Shown: piece by piece, positions 1 through 10,300 of the stretch
How positions within the stretch are numbered: position 1 is the first letter of the stretch
Layout of the letters: each line of letters opens with the position of its first letter
Assembly: GCA_910577765.1 (NCBI GenBank)
Contig: CAJTOV010000005.1
Coordinates: 1 to 64,000, forward strand
Direction: 5' to 3'
Origin: an uncultured Lachnospiraceae bacterium
Lineage (GTDB): Bacteria > Bacillota > Clostridia > Lachnospirales > Lachnospiraceae
Length of the DNA stretch: 64,000 nucleotides
Notes under the pieces: model-generated
What the model was told of the DNA's origin: nothing
The model's database searches: none
What the model saw: only the letters and a program-made list of their open reading frames with translations
Position numbers and translations under genes: made by a program

Positions 1-65
1 TGGCAGCAGCTTTCTGTTTTTGTCCAGTTTTCCACATCGGGCGTATACACAGAAAGCTGCTGCCA
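1..65 (-). terminator. Long hairpin downstream of the antiterminator gene
   Basis: A perfect 17-bp inverted repeat (positions 1-17 and 49-65, 31-nt loop) lies directly after the stop codon of the leftward glcT-like gene. This placement suggests a terminator for the ptsG-glcT transcript. The window edge cuts off the sequence where a U-tract would follow, so this is not confirmed. Confidence 0.5.
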
Positions 66-79
66 GGCTCTTTTCCTGC

Positions 80-910
80 CTATCCCGGCAGCCGCAGCCG
101 CTCCAAATGGATTGCCAGGTGCCCTATGGCTTCCCTGGGCACCGGTCTTTGCAGCTCTTCCCCGATCCGGGCGCAGATCCTTCCTGCCAGCCGGTAGGAG
201 TCGGGAAACTGGGTTCTGGCATATTCATCCATATCCAGCCGCACCGGCTCCTGGTCCCGAATCCGCACCAGCAGATACCGCAAATGTGCTGTAAACCGCT
301 CAAACATAAAGGAATGGGGGTCCAGCTTTATGTTCATCTCCTCCTCAGCCATGGTGACCACCAGCCTGACCAGGGTGACCATCTGGAGGGAATCCTCCAG
401 CTTTTCATCCATACGGCCTGCCCGGATGTGCAGGGCAATGTAGCCTGCCTCATCATCCAGCAGCACACAGCCGGTCTGGGCCTGGATCATCTCCCTGGCA
501 GCCAGCGCAATCTGGCATTCCTCGGGATAGAGCACATGAATGTCCTTGTGAAACGGGTTCTTTAACAGGATCCCGTTCTGCATCCGCTCCACAGCCACGG
601 CAATGTGGTCTGCCAGGGGAATCAGAATATTGGGATTTAAAGTCCCAAGCTTCTGTCCGGCCAGCTCCACGATCTTCCCGGCCAGCTCCAGAAACGCAGG
701 GTCCATACCGCTTAGGACCTGGCGCCCGGTGCGCTGTTTCTCTTCCCGGTCCACGATGGTATAGCGCCTGGTGTTCTCGTCACGTTCAAAGCGCTCATTG
801 ATGCGTTTTCCGAAGCCGATGCCGCTCCCCAGCAAAATCGCTTCCTCGTCACGCTTCATATCATAGACCAGTACTCCATTGTTGTTCAGAACCTTGATCA
901 CCCGGTACAT
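80..910 (-). CDS. glcT: BglG/LicT/GlcT-family transcription antiterminator
   Basis: A 276-residue RNA-binding antiterminator that, when active, stabilises a ribonucleic antiterminator (RAT) hairpin and lets polymerase read into a PTS gene. The N-terminus (MYRVIKVLNNN) is the CAT RNA-binding domain, with a GSGIGFGK stretch near residue 30. Two PRD domains follow, and histidines expected as PTS phosphorylation sites are visible in LADHIAV, ALHIRAG, FTAHLRY and AIHLERL. The start at 910 was chosen because the CAT domain begins there and a purine-rich GGGGGATGGAGC precedes it. The gene lies downstream of ptsG, whose leader carries a GlcT-type RAT, so it is most likely its regulator. A LicT-type sugar specificity cannot be excluded by motifs alone. 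Confidence 0.88.
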   Translation of the reverse strand: MYRVIKVLNNNGVLVYDMKRDEEAILLGSGIGFGKRINERFERDENTRRYTIVDREEKQRTGRQVLSGMDPAFLELAGKIVELAGQKLGTLNPNILIPLADHIAVAVERMQNGILLKNPFHKDIHVLYPEECQIALAAREMIQAQTGCVLLDDEAGYIALHIRAGRMDEKLEDSLQMVTLVRLVVTMAEEEMNIKLDPHSFMFERFTAHLRYLLVRIRDQEPVRLDMDEYARTQFPDSYRLAGRICARIGEELQRPVPREAIGHLAIHLERLRLPG

Positions 911-929
911 GCTCCATCCCCCATTACCG

Positions 930-971
930 GGCATACGCAGGACTCATGCTTTTTGGGAGCCTGCGTATGCC
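930..971. repeat. Intercistronic hairpin between ptsG and glcT
   Basis: A perfect 12-bp stem (930-941 with 960-971) and an 18-nt loop sit between the ptsG stop codon and the glcT start. No U-tract follows on the minus strand, so it is more likely an mRNA-processing or 3'-end-stabilising structure that lowers glcT expression relative to ptsG than a full terminator. That role is inferred. Confidence 0.5.
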
Positions 972-983
972 TATACTATTTTT

Positions 984-3128
984 TTACGGTTCCAGCAGAT
1001 CTGCCCCGTGGTCCAGGGCCCGGATCTCTTTCTCCTGAGGCACCTGAATCACTGCCCCCTCCGGCAGTGCCGTGTAGATAATCATGCATGCCTCTGACAC
1101 CGCATGTTCGCGGATATAATCCAGATCAAACTGCATGATCTTATCCCCCTTCTTTACCTGGTCGCCTTCCTTGACCAGAGCTTCAAATCCTTTTCCTTCC
1201 AGCTTCACCGTATCCACACCGATGTGAAGCATGAATTCCGTTCCGTCCGAAGCTTTCAGCCCTACTGCATGGTTGGTAGGGAATACAAAGGCAACCTGAC
1301 CGTCGCAGGGTGCCAGCACCTGGCCGTCTGCAGGCATTACCATGTAGCCGTCACCGATCATCTTCTGGGCAAAGGTTACATCCGGTGCATGCTCAATGGA
1401 CTGCACACGGCCGCTGAAAGGACTGTACAGCGCAGTCCGCCTGCCCTGGGAATCCGGTGCCGTGGCCATGAACCGTACCAGGTCTGCCTTGATGTTGGGC
1501 ACCGTCGGACCGTAGATCACCTGGACACCCTGGCCCTTGCGGATCACGCCGGCAGCGCCGGTTTTCTTAAGAAGCTCTTCGTCCACCAGCTCCGGCTTGT
1601 GGACGGTACAGCGCAGTCTGGTAATGCAGCAGTCCACGTCTGCCACATTGTTCTTACCGCCAAGACCGTTGAGGATCATGCGGGAGCGCTCGTCCACCAC
1701 ATCCTCCCCGCCTGCCTCTCCGGCCTGCTTCCTGGCATTGACATCTTTTCTTGTGTACAGCTTCACTTCCTCACTGTCGTCACGGCCCGGAGTCTTTAAG
1801 TCAAACCGGAGGATCAGGGCCTTAAACAGCACATAATAGACCACAAAATACACAATGCCCACCACCGGAATCCAGTACCAGCTGGTCTTTCCGGCACCCG
1901 GCAGGATTCCGAACATTACCAGGTCAATAATGCCGCCGGAGAAGGTCATGCCTACGCCTACATTTAGCATATGCATCAGCATGTAGGCAGCACCGGCCAG
2001 TACGCTGTGGACCGCATATAGAAACGGCGCCACAAAGATAAAGGTAAATTCCAGAGGCTCCGTGATACCGGTCAGCATGGCAGTCAGGGCTGCGGAGACC
2101 AGAAGACTGCCGGCTACCTGCCGCTTCTCCGGTCTGGCCGTATGGTACATGGCCAGGGCCGCCCCGGGAAGGCCGAAGATCATAAAGGGGAACTTACCGG
2201 TCATAAACCGGGTTCCGGGATTCACGCTGAAATGGGCAATCTCTCCCACACGGCCCAACTGGGCAAAGAAGATATTCTGGGCGCCGTACACCATCTGGCC
2301 CCCTACCTCCAGCTGTCCGCCTACGGCGGTCTGCCAGAACGGTATATAGAACACATGATGCAGACCAAAAGGAATCAGGGCCCGTTCAATAATTCCGTAT
2401 ATCCAGGTGCCTACGTACCCGGAGTTGTTGACCAGGGCTCCCAGGCCATAGATCCCGGACTGGATCACCGGCCACACGAAATACATAACAATACCCACAA
2501 AAATGTACACCAGACTGGAGATAATGGGTACAAACCGGGTGCCGCCGAAGAAGGACAGTACCTGGGGAAGCTGGATATTATAGAACCGGTTGTGAAGCGC
2601 CGCAACACCCAGACCTACAATGACCCCGCCGAAGACACCCATCTGCAGGGATGAGATGCCCAGCACTCTGGTGACAGAGCCCTCCAGCATTCCCACGGTC
2701 TGTTCCACGGAACCTACCATGCCTGCCAGGGCGGTTCCCGTGGCATCCAGCACCTGTGGGGCTGTCACCAGCCTGCCGGACAGTACCAGCAGGGCATGGA
2801 TAGCCGTATGCATGATGAAGAAGGCAATCACACTGGCCAGCGCGGCAACCTCCTTCTCCTGCTTCGCCATACCCACGGCCACTCCGATGGCAAACAGCAG
2901 GGGCAGATTCTCAAATACCACATTGCCGCAGCTGTTGAGAATGTTCAGGAACCCGTTGAGCATGGTTCCCGGCCCCAAAAGCCCTTCCAGATGATAGGCA
3001 CTGATCATGGTTCCGTTGGTAAAGGAACCGCCAATCCCCAGCAGAAGTCCTGCCACGGGAAGGATTGCGATGGGAAGCATGAAGGAGCGTCCCACCCTCT
3101 GCAATACACCAAAAATCTTGTCTTTCAT
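984..3128 (-). CDS. ptsG: PTS glucose-type permease EIICBA
   Basis: A 714-residue membrane permease that imports and phosphorylates a hexose, probably glucose, using phosphate relayed from HPr. The order is IIC (about residues 1-415, hydrophobic, with GLHHVFYIPFWQ), a linker, IIB (about 480-560, phosphocysteine in DVDCCITRLR) and IIA (about 580-705, phosphohistidine in FMLHIGVDTVKLEG). The length matches fused EIICBA glucose permeases. RBS AGGAG precedes the ATG at 3128. The leader holds a consensus promoter, a GlcT-type RAT and an overlapping terminator, and a matching antiterminator gene follows, which supports a glucose-type role. N-acetylglucosamine or maltose/glucose specificity remains possible because the subfamilies share these motifs. 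Confidence 0.88.
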   Translation of the reverse strand: MKDKIFGVLQRVGRSFMLPIAILPVAGLLLGIGGSFTNGTMISAYHLEGLLGPGTMLNGFLNILNSCGNVVFENLPLLFAIGVAVGMAKQEKEVAALASVIAFFIMHTAIHALLVLSGRLVTAPQVLDATGTALAGMVGSVEQTVGMLEGSVTRVLGISSLQMGVFGGVIVGLGVAALHNRFYNIQLPQVLSFFGGTRFVPIISSLVYIFVGIVMYFVWPVIQSGIYGLGALVNNSGYVGTWIYGIIERALIPFGLHHVFYIPFWQTAVGGQLEVGGQMVYGAQNIFFAQLGRVGEIAHFSVNPGTRFMTGKFPFMIFGLPGAALAMYHTARPEKRQVAGSLLVSAALTAMLTGITEPLEFTFIFVAPFLYAVHSVLAGAAYMLMHMLNVGVGMTFSGGIIDLVMFGILPGAGKTSWYWIPVVGIVYFVVYYVLFKALILRFDLKTPGRDDSEEVKLYTRKDVNARKQAGEAGGEDVVDERSRMILNGLGGKNNVADVDCCITRLRCTVHKPELVDEELLKKTGAAGVIRKGQGVQVIYGPTVPNIKADLVRFMATAPDSQGRRTALYSPFSGRVQSIEHAPDVTFAQKMIGDGYMVMPADGQVLAPCDGQVAFVFPTNHAVGLKASDGTEFMLHIGVDTVKLEGKGFEALVKEGDQVKKGDKIMQFDLDYIREHAVSEACMIIYTALPEGAVIQVPQEKEIRALDHGADLLEP

Positions 3129-3184
3129 CCTACTCTCCTACTTTCTTTGAGATTTGGCCGGACAGGATACTTCCATGGGGTGGA

Positions 3185-3243
3185 CAAAAAAGGCATAAAC
3201 GTCCCTGCCACAGCCATATGCTGTACATTGGATAGTTTATGCC
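3185..3243 (-). terminator. Leader terminator of ptsG
   Basis: On the minus strand GGCATAAAC pairs with GTTTATGCC, followed by seven U. The left arm is shared with the 3' half of the RAT, so the two structures exclude each other. This is the standard layout of antiterminator-controlled PTS operons. Confidence 0.85.
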
Positions 3244-3268
3244 TGATCACAATTTCTATCAGTAACAC
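3235..3268 (-). promoter_or_regulatory. Ribonucleic antiterminator (RAT), GlcT type
   Basis: The minus strand reads GTGTTACTGAT, a 9-nt loop region, then GATCAGGCATAAAC. This closely matches the RAT of Bacillus ptsG (GTGTTACTGAT...ATCAGGCATGAG). Its 3' half overlaps the terminator, so binding of the antiterminator protein would block termination. Confidence 0.85.
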
Positions 3269-3290
3269 ACTAATCACTTATACTGGAAAA

Positions 3291-3319
3291 AGTATATTGA
3301 ATAATCCAGATTTTGTCAA
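3291..3319 (-). promoter_or_regulatory. ptsG promoter
   Basis: Minus-strand TTGACA (3314-3319), a 17-bp spacer and TATACT (3291-3296): a near-perfect sigma-A promoter about 20 bp before the RAT. Together with the RAT and terminator it fills most of the 311-bp gap between ptsG and addA. Confidence 0.85.
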
Positions 3320-3439
3320 TATGGTTCCTGCAAGATCGGAAATTTTGTGTACTTTTGCTAATGTGGATTGTGGATTTTTACCAGCTGCCGGATATCCCAG
3401 GCAAACAAGGGTACGGTTTCTGTTTCATCTCCCGCCCGT

Positions 3440-6400
3440 CTACAGACGAATCTCCTCCTGCAGTTTCATGGAATAGATGATTTTCTCCTTCACCGTCTTC
3501 CCGGTCATCTGCCCCAGGGCCCGCTCATAGTAGTCAAGCTGCCGTTTGTACCGGTCCACCAGTTCCTGACGGTCCGTCACATAATCGGTCTTGTAATCCA
3601 CTAAAACCAGCTGGCCCTCCTCCTCAAAGCAGGCATCCAGAATACCCTGGATCACCACCAGCTCGTCGGAATCCGCCGCCTCCATCTCCCTGGCAGGAAT
3701 GCCCATGACAAACTGCTGCTCCTTGCTAAGGCGCCCCTCCTTCTGGGCCAGACTCATGCGCTTTCCCAGGTCTGACCGCAGAAACCGCCAGATCACCCGG
3801 CAGTCGATCATCCCGTAGGCTTCCTTTGTAAAGCGGCTCTGGTCCACCATGGACATCAGATAGTCTTCCACGTCCTTAAGGGTGTGTACCCGGTCAAATG
3901 CCAGAAGCTCCAGGGCCCGGTGGTAGGCGGTACCCCGGGTGGCACCGTAACGGGTGCCACCTGCCGGGACAGCTTCCGCCTCCTCCCGCCCCATTCCAGG
4001 CTCCAGCCACCGCTGCCAGTCCGGCTCCAGAATCTCATTCAGACAGGCGCTTTCCGCCTCGTCGGTCATCTGTCCCTGCTGCTTTAACTCGGATACGGAC
4101 ATTTTGGTGTGCAGGGAAATATCCGCCTCACAGGGATACCGGTAATCCAGATACTGTTCCAGCTTCTGCCCAAACTCCCCGTCGGGGCCCGGGCCTTTCT
4201 CACGGCCAAGCCGCACCAGGGCTTCCCGGGACTGGAGCGTCCGAAGCTGGCGGACCAGCTCCTCCCCTACCAGCTCCTGGACCGGCACCTGCTCCAGGCG
4301 GATGCGGATATCCCCGCAGCCCATACTCATCAGCAGCCAGTCCAGGTAAGAACCTGCTGCTGCCAGGATCGTGTAGGGAATCTGGCCGCCGGCGGTGGGA
4401 ATATGGGCATACTTTTCCAGGGCCTTGGCCAGATAACGGTCCGTGCCGGTCATAACCAGCTGCTCCCTGGCCCGGGTCATGGCCACATACAGCACCCGCA
4501 GTTCCTCCCCCAGATTGTCCAGCTCCATTTTGCGGCGGAGAACATTCTTTTTTAAGGTGGTGGTTTTCAGACGCCGGTCCAGGTCCAGATAGTCGGTGCC
4601 GATCCCTAAGTCCGAGTCAATGAGAATCTTTCCGTACACATCCTGCCGGTTGAATTTCTTTCCCATTCCTGCCAGAAATACCACCGGAAACTCCAGGCCC
4701 TTGCTCTTGTGGATACTCATGATGCGGACGGTATTATCCTCTTCCCCCTGGACCAGGGCTTCCCCAAAGTCCGTGTGGTACTTTTTCAGGTTCTCAATGT
4801 AGCGGACAAAATGAAACAGTCCCCGGTAGCTGGTCTTTTCGTACTGGGCTGCCTTTTCCACCAGCATGTCCAGGTTGGCCCTGCGGGTCTGGCCCGCAGG
4901 CATGGCAGATGCATAGTCGTAATAACCGGTTTCCTCATAGATCCGGTAGATCAGCTCGTGGATCGGCACATAGGTGCTTTCCCGGCGGAACCGGGAAAGG
5001 AGGCTTGTAAGGCGGCGAAGCTTCCGGTAAAGAACCTCCGCTTCCCCCTCCGGTTCCGGATCTGTCTGCGGCTGTTCTCCGGTCCCTGGCACCGGCTGCA
5101 GGCCATTTTCCTCCATCTGCTCCATATACAGCTTTACCGCCGCAAAGATGCCCCGGTCCTGGCCTTTCTCTGCCCAGGCCCTGTAGCCTGCCATCAGCCT
5201 GGCCAGCTCCACGTCGCTGACCCCGATAAAGGGGGCTTTCAGCACTGCTGTCAGGGGAATGTCCTGCATGGGATTGTCAATGACCGAAAGGAAACTTAAC
5301 ACGGTCTCCACCTCAGTGGTATCAAAATACCCCATTCTGGATTCCGCATAAGCCGGAATCCCCTCATTCATCAGCACCGACAGAAGGGTCTCCGTCCAGC
5401 CGGTGGTGCTGCGCAGAAGAATCACCATGTCCCGGTATTCCGCAATCCGGTAGCCGCCGGACCCGCCCAGCCTCTTGTCCCATACCAGAAGTCCGGTTCC
5501 CGGGTCTGTCATCTCCCGGATACGCCGGACAATCAGTTTGGCTTCCAGCTCCCTGGCCGTAAAGTCTGCGGCCTCCTCGTCCAGCTGGGAAAGGGACGCT
5601 TCCCCGGTGTCCACCACCAGAAGCTCCGGGATACCGGCAGTGCCGGGTGTTGCCACGGCACACTCTGCCGCCCCCAGAAGAAAGTCTTCTTCCTCATCCT
5701 CCTGGCCCGGGTCCCGGGCCGCGTCCGGCCGGACAACGGTCCCCGGCCCGTCTTCGCCGGGTCCGTCCGGGTCCCCGGAATCTTCCGGCTCTTCCCGCAC
5801 CACCTCCGGGAACACTGCCCCCGGATGCAGGGCCGTCTCTTCCGTATAGCAGATGCCTCCCATATTCTCGGTCATGATCCGGTAGAACACGTCGTTGATT
5901 CCCTCCAGTACCTCTTTCCGGCTCCGGAAGTTCTGGTGCAGTTCGATCTTCCGGCTGGGGGCACCTGCTTCTGCCTGGTCATAGTCCGCATAAGCATGAT
6001 ACTTTTCCTGGAACAGCTCCGGCCTGGCCAGACGGAACTTGTAGATGCTCTGCTTCACGTCCCCTACCATAAACACATTGGGCTGGCCGAACCGTTCCCT
6101 GGATACGGCCAGAAGCAGGGCCTCCTGGACCAGGTTGCTGTCCTGGTACTCGTCCACCAGAACCTCCGCATACTGGCGGCTTAAGGTGTCCGCCGCCTCT
6201 GTATACCGGTACGGCACCACAGGTTTTCCGTCCTCGCTGACCATCAGTACCTTTAAGGCCTCATGCTCCAGGTCATTAAAATCCACCAGGTTCCGGTCCC
6301 GCTTCTTCTCCTGGTAGCGGCGCCCATACTCCTGGGCCAGATCCAGAAGCATTCCCACCACCCCGCCGGTTCCTGCCAGGTCCCGGAACATTTCCTCAGG

Positions 6401-7372
6401 CTCTGCCATACAGTAAAGCTCCCGCAGCTTACCCACGGTCTTCTTCACCCGGTCCCGGCAGCCGGTAACAAAGGCCTTCTTATCCGGGTCCACCTCCTTG
6501 CTGCGCACCGAAGCCAGCCGCATCCAGGTACAGCCCGCCAGCCGTTCATAGGCTTCCCCAAAGGTTTCCGCCTCCCTGATCCCGGCCACCTGCCGCTTAT
6601 CCTCCGTCAGCATAGGCACGTAGGCCGCCAGGTATTCATCCTCCCGGCACACCTTCAGCGCTTCATCCAGCTGCAGGCACAGCTCTCCTGCCTGACGCCC
6701 TAAATCCTCCATAAGAAACTGCATCCAGGCAAAATGCTCCAGACCGGAAGCATTTCCCCCTTCCAGCTCCCGGCGGCAGGTATCGAACCATACATCCGGA
6801 TAGGGATTGCTCTGGGCAAAGGTGTAGACCTGCATAATGTAATCCTCGATCCCGGCATCGCTTTTGCCGGTGGCATAGGTCTCCACAAACCGGGTAAAGG
6901 CCTCCCCGCCGGATGTGTAGGAGTCCTCAATCAGCTCTCCCATCACATCCTGGCGCAGAAGCATCAGCTCCCCCTCGTCCCCGATCCGGAAGGAAGGGTC
7001 CAGATCCAGCAGGTTGAAATGACTGCGGATCAGGTTTAAGCAGAAGCTGTCAATGGTGGTAATCTGGGCGTGGTGGACCAGGGTGGCCTGGATCTGGAGA
7101 TGCTCGTTGTCCGGGCTTTCCTCCAGCTTCTTCTCAATGGCTGCCCCGATCCGCTCCCGCATCTCCGCGGCAGCCGCATTGGTAAAGGTCATGACCAGCA
7201 GCCTGTCAATATCCAGAGGCTGCTCCCCTTCGGTGATCATGCGGATGATCCGCTCCACCAGCACCGCGGTCTTGCCGCTTCCTGCCGCGGCGCTGACCAG
7301 AAGATTGCTGCCCCGGCTTTCGATGACCTGCTTCTGTTTGCCGGTCCATTTGACAGATGTATTTACTGACAT
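3440..7372 (-). CDS. addA: ATP-dependent helicase/nuclease subunit A (AddA)
   Basis: A 1310-residue subunit of the AddAB helicase-nuclease, which resects double-strand DNA breaks for RecA recombination. Walker A SAAAGSGKT is at residues 27-35 and the UvrD-type motif DEYQDSN about one third of the way in. Near the C-terminus the RecB-type nuclease motif LVDYKTDY follows the GILDACFEE stretch. It is somewhat longer than typical AddA (about 1200-1250 residues). Part of the excess is a Pro/Gly/Asp/Glu-rich insertion around residues 530-590, absent from the conserved core as far as I can judge. The start overlaps the 3' end of addB by 10 bp, so the two are translationally coupled. Confidence 0.95.
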   Translation of the reverse strand: MSVNTSVKWTGKQKQVIESRGSNLLVSAAAGSGKTAVLVERIIRMITEGEQPLDIDRLLVMTFTNAAAAEMRERIGAAIEKKLEESPDNEHLQIQATLVHHAQITTIDSFCLNLIRSHFNLLDLDPSFRIGDEGELMLLRQDVMGELIEDSYTSGGEAFTRFVETYATGKSDAGIEDYIMQVYTFAQSNPYPDVWFDTCRRELEGGNASGLEHFAWMQFLMEDLGRQAGELCLQLDEALKVCREDEYLAAYVPMLTEDKRQVAGIREAETFGEAYERLAGCTWMRLASVRSKEVDPDKKAFVTGCRDRVKKTVGKLRELYCMAEPEEMFRDLAGTGGVVGMLLDLAQEYGRRYQEKKRDRNLVDFNDLEHEALKVLMVSEDGKPVVPYRYTEAADTLSRQYAEVLVDEYQDSNLVQEALLLAVSRERFGQPNVFMVGDVKQSIYKFRLARPELFQEKYHAYADYDQAEAGAPSRKIELHQNFRSRKEVLEGINDVFYRIMTENMGGICYTEETALHPGAVFPEVVREEPEDSGDPDGPGEDGPGTVVRPDAARDPGQEDEEEDFLLGAAECAVATPGTAGIPELLVVDTGEASLSQLDEEAADFTARELEAKLIVRRIREMTDPGTGLLVWDKRLGGSGGYRIAEYRDMVILLRSTTGWTETLLSVLMNEGIPAYAESRMGYFDTTEVETVLSFLSVIDNPMQDIPLTAVLKAPFIGVSDVELARLMAGYRAWAEKGQDRGIFAAVKLYMEQMEENGLQPVPGTGEQPQTDPEPEGEAEVLYRKLRRLTSLLSRFRRESTYVPIHELIYRIYEETGYYDYASAMPAGQTRRANLDMLVEKAAQYEKTSYRGLFHFVRYIENLKKYHTDFGEALVQGEEDNTVRIMSIHKSKGLEFPVVFLAGMGKKFNRQDVYGKILIDSDLGIGTDYLDLDRRLKTTTLKKNVLRRKMELDNLGEELRVLYVAMTRAREQLVMTGTDRYLAKALEKYAHIPTAGGQIPYTILAAAGSYLDWLLMSMGCGDIRIRLEQVPVQELVGEELVRQLRTLQSREALVRLGREKGPGPDGEFGQKLEQYLDYRYPCEADISLHTKMSVSELKQQGQMTDEAESACLNEILEPDWQRWLEPGMGREEAEAVPAGGTRYGATRGTAYHRALELLAFDRVHTLKDVEDYLMSMVDQSRFTKEAYGMIDCRVIWRFLRSDLGKRMSLAQKEGRLSKEQQFVMGIPAREMEAADSDELVVIQGILDACFEEEGQLVLVDYKTDYVTDRQELVDRYKRQLDYYERALGQMTGKTVKEKIIYSMKLQEEIRL

Positions 7373-10300
7373 AATTCCTCCCAGATTTCCTCGGATTTCC
7401 TGTTTCGCAGCTTCCGGTATTCATAGCCTGCGGTCTTCTTGTCAAAGCCGCAGACCGGATGGTAGGGACAATAGTCGCAGGCCGTGCGGCTGCCGCTTTT
7501 GTAGGGGGCCACTGCCGTCTCCCCGGCCAGAATTTCCCGGCCGGCAGTCTCCACCTTCCGGTGGACGAACTGCCGCAGCTTCTCGAACCGCTGCCCGGAA
7601 GCCACATGGGACCGCTCCGCCTGGACCTCCCCGTCCTTTAACACCACCGGAATAATGTCCGATTCCTTCTCAATGGTATGGTCCAGATGGCGGATGGCGT
7701 TCAGCTCGCTGTTGACCAGGCCGTTCATCCTCAGCTGCTTTAAGATCTCCCGCTCAATCTGCTCCGGGTCATCCTGCCCGGTCTTGGCTGCCAGAGGGTC
7801 CGCGATATTGTAATACAGGATCCCCGCCGGAACCACTTCCTTGTCCGGATAACGCCGCTGGGTCAGTTCCAGGACTGCGTCCATGTACACCACCAGCTGC
7901 AGCTGGAGCCCATAGTACAGGGCTACCAGGTCAAAGCGGGTGCTGCCGGACTTGTAGTCAATAATCTTCACATACAGCGTTTCCCCGTCCTGGCACAGGT
8001 CCATCCGGTCAATGCGCCCCCGCAGCCGGATCTCCTCATCCTGGGAAAGAGAAATCCGCATGGCCTTAAGATCATCCGCCGCCGAGAAGGATACCTCGAA
8101 CCCGGCAGGCCGGAAATCCCCCTTCTGTATCTGCTGCTGCAAGGCCCACACGGTCCGCTGGACAATATGCTCCACCCGTCTGGCCAGATAGCTGTTGCGG
8201 GAAGAGCTGCCCAGAATCCGGTTGCCGTACTCGGCAGTGACCTGCTCCACACAGTCCTTTACCAGGGCCGTCCGCTGCTCTCCGGTAACCGTGTTCCAGT
8301 CATAACCGGCCTCCCCCATCCGCTTAAAGCACAGATCTATGGAATCATGAAACAGATTTCCCATGTCCGCGGCTCCCAGCTCAAAATGCTGCCGTTCCAT
8401 CAGCTCCAGCCCGTATTTGAGAAAATGGGCATAGGCGCAGGACGCGTACTGTTCCAGACGGGTAACGCTGCCGCTGATCACCGTCCCGTACAAGGCCCGT
8501 GCCACCGCATGGCCGATTCCCTGGTCCCGGTACACGTAGAAGGCCGCGTCCGTCAGCCGCTCCAGCTCTTTTTTGTATTCCGGGGAAGCGGCAAACCACC
8601 GGTAGATTTCCTGGAACCGGGCATATCCGTCCCCATTCCAGTCATCCTCCCGCACATGGCCCAGCCCGGCCACCAGCCAGCGCCTGGCCTCGGCTACGGA
8701 GCAGGGGATGTCCGGATCCTCCTGGGCCTGGGATGCGCACACCAGGTCCGGGAACAGCTTCCCCAGCTCCCCGGTCAGGTAGGAGGCACGGCGGCTTTTT
8801 CCGTCAGGGCCCATATTGGCGTAAGATACCACCAGCTTCCGGCTGGGCTTTGTCATCATCAGGTACAGGTAAAACCGCTGCTGGAAGCTGTCCTCCCTGG
8901 CAGTAGGCGCCAGCTCCAGCCTGTGGGCCGTGAAGAACTCCCGCTCCTGGTCGGAAAGAAGGCTTCCCTTATCCTGGCGGGCCGGGACAATGCCGTCATT
9001 GACCCCCAGGAAAAACAGTACCTGGATGTGGGCCAGCCGGGTGCGGACAATGTCCCCTACCACCACCCGGTCCACGGTGGCCGGAATCACACCTACGGAA
9101 ATCTCCCCAAAGCCTGCGTCCAGAATCTCCATGAATTCCTTCCGCCCTGCCCTCTCGTCTCCCAGAAGGTCCGAGAGACGTCCTAAAAGCTCCGTGACCA
9201 TGCCATAGATCTGGCCGTACTCCCGGGCGGTCCTGTACTCTCCGGCAGCGGTAAAATACTCCTGATAAGCCAGCATCTTCGCCTCCACCTGGCAGCCCTC
9301 CAGCAGTTCCAGAACCGCTGCCGCCATGTGGCCGATGGTGATCTGGTCCTTTCGGAATGCCTCCCTCATGGCAAAAAGGGGAGCCAGGGTCTGGTCCCGG
9401 AACCGGTTCAGCTCTGCCAGGTTTAAAGAGGCGCCTCCCCGGTAAGTCCGCTGCCAGGGCTCCTGCCACCGTCTGTGGCCCCGGATGCCCATGGCCAGCA
9501 CATAGTTCTCCATCCGGTCCGTCATTTCCCGGTCCTGGGTCACCAGGCCGGTCCTTAAGAACCGGAACACGCTTTCATAGGAGAAGTCCCGCCGCACCAC
9601 CTCCAGGGCAGAGCGGATCAGCTCTACCATGGGATTGTCCAGAATATTGGCCCGGTCATCCATAAAGTAGGGAATCCCGTTCTGCTCAAACTGATGGGCA
9701 ATCTCCCGGCCATATCCGGCCAGGTCCCCGGTGATCACCGCCATGTCCCGGTAACGCAGGCCCTGTTCCCGGACAAGCTGCTGAATCCGGTGGACCATGC
9801 GGGCAGTCTCCTGGGAAGGGCTGGCAGCCTGGTACAGCTCCAGGGACGGACCGGAACCAGGGGACCCGGCAGCCGGTTCCTTCTCCCCCTCATACTGTAC
9901 CTTCCGGTACCGGAACAGGTTCTCCTCCAGAAATGCCAGCTCCGGCGCCCGGTCAAACCGCGGCCGCTTCTCCAGACGGATATCCTCCAGAACCGGAATC
10001 CGGTTCTGCTCTGCCAGGGCCGTGAGACGGCCCACCATCTGGTGGCTCATGTAGAACAGATTCTGCATGCCTATAGGGCGCCGCAGGTTCCTGGTCCCGT
10101 CGGCTGTTACGGTCACTGTCACCTGCCTGGCATAAACCATAAACAGCTCCAGCAGCCGGTACTGAACCGGCGTGAAGCCGGTGAAGCCGTCCAGGGCCAC
10201 TTTGCTGCCCTTAAGCATTTCCGACCGGGGCAGAACCCGGCACAGCACATCCAGCACTTCCTCCGCCGCAATGTAGTGACCTTCAATATACTCCCGGAAG

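Noticed and set aside
3856..10054. Many long frames opposite addA and addB
   Set aside because: They are antisense shadows of high-GC coding DNA, rich in Pro, Arg, Gly and His, without RBS or motifs.
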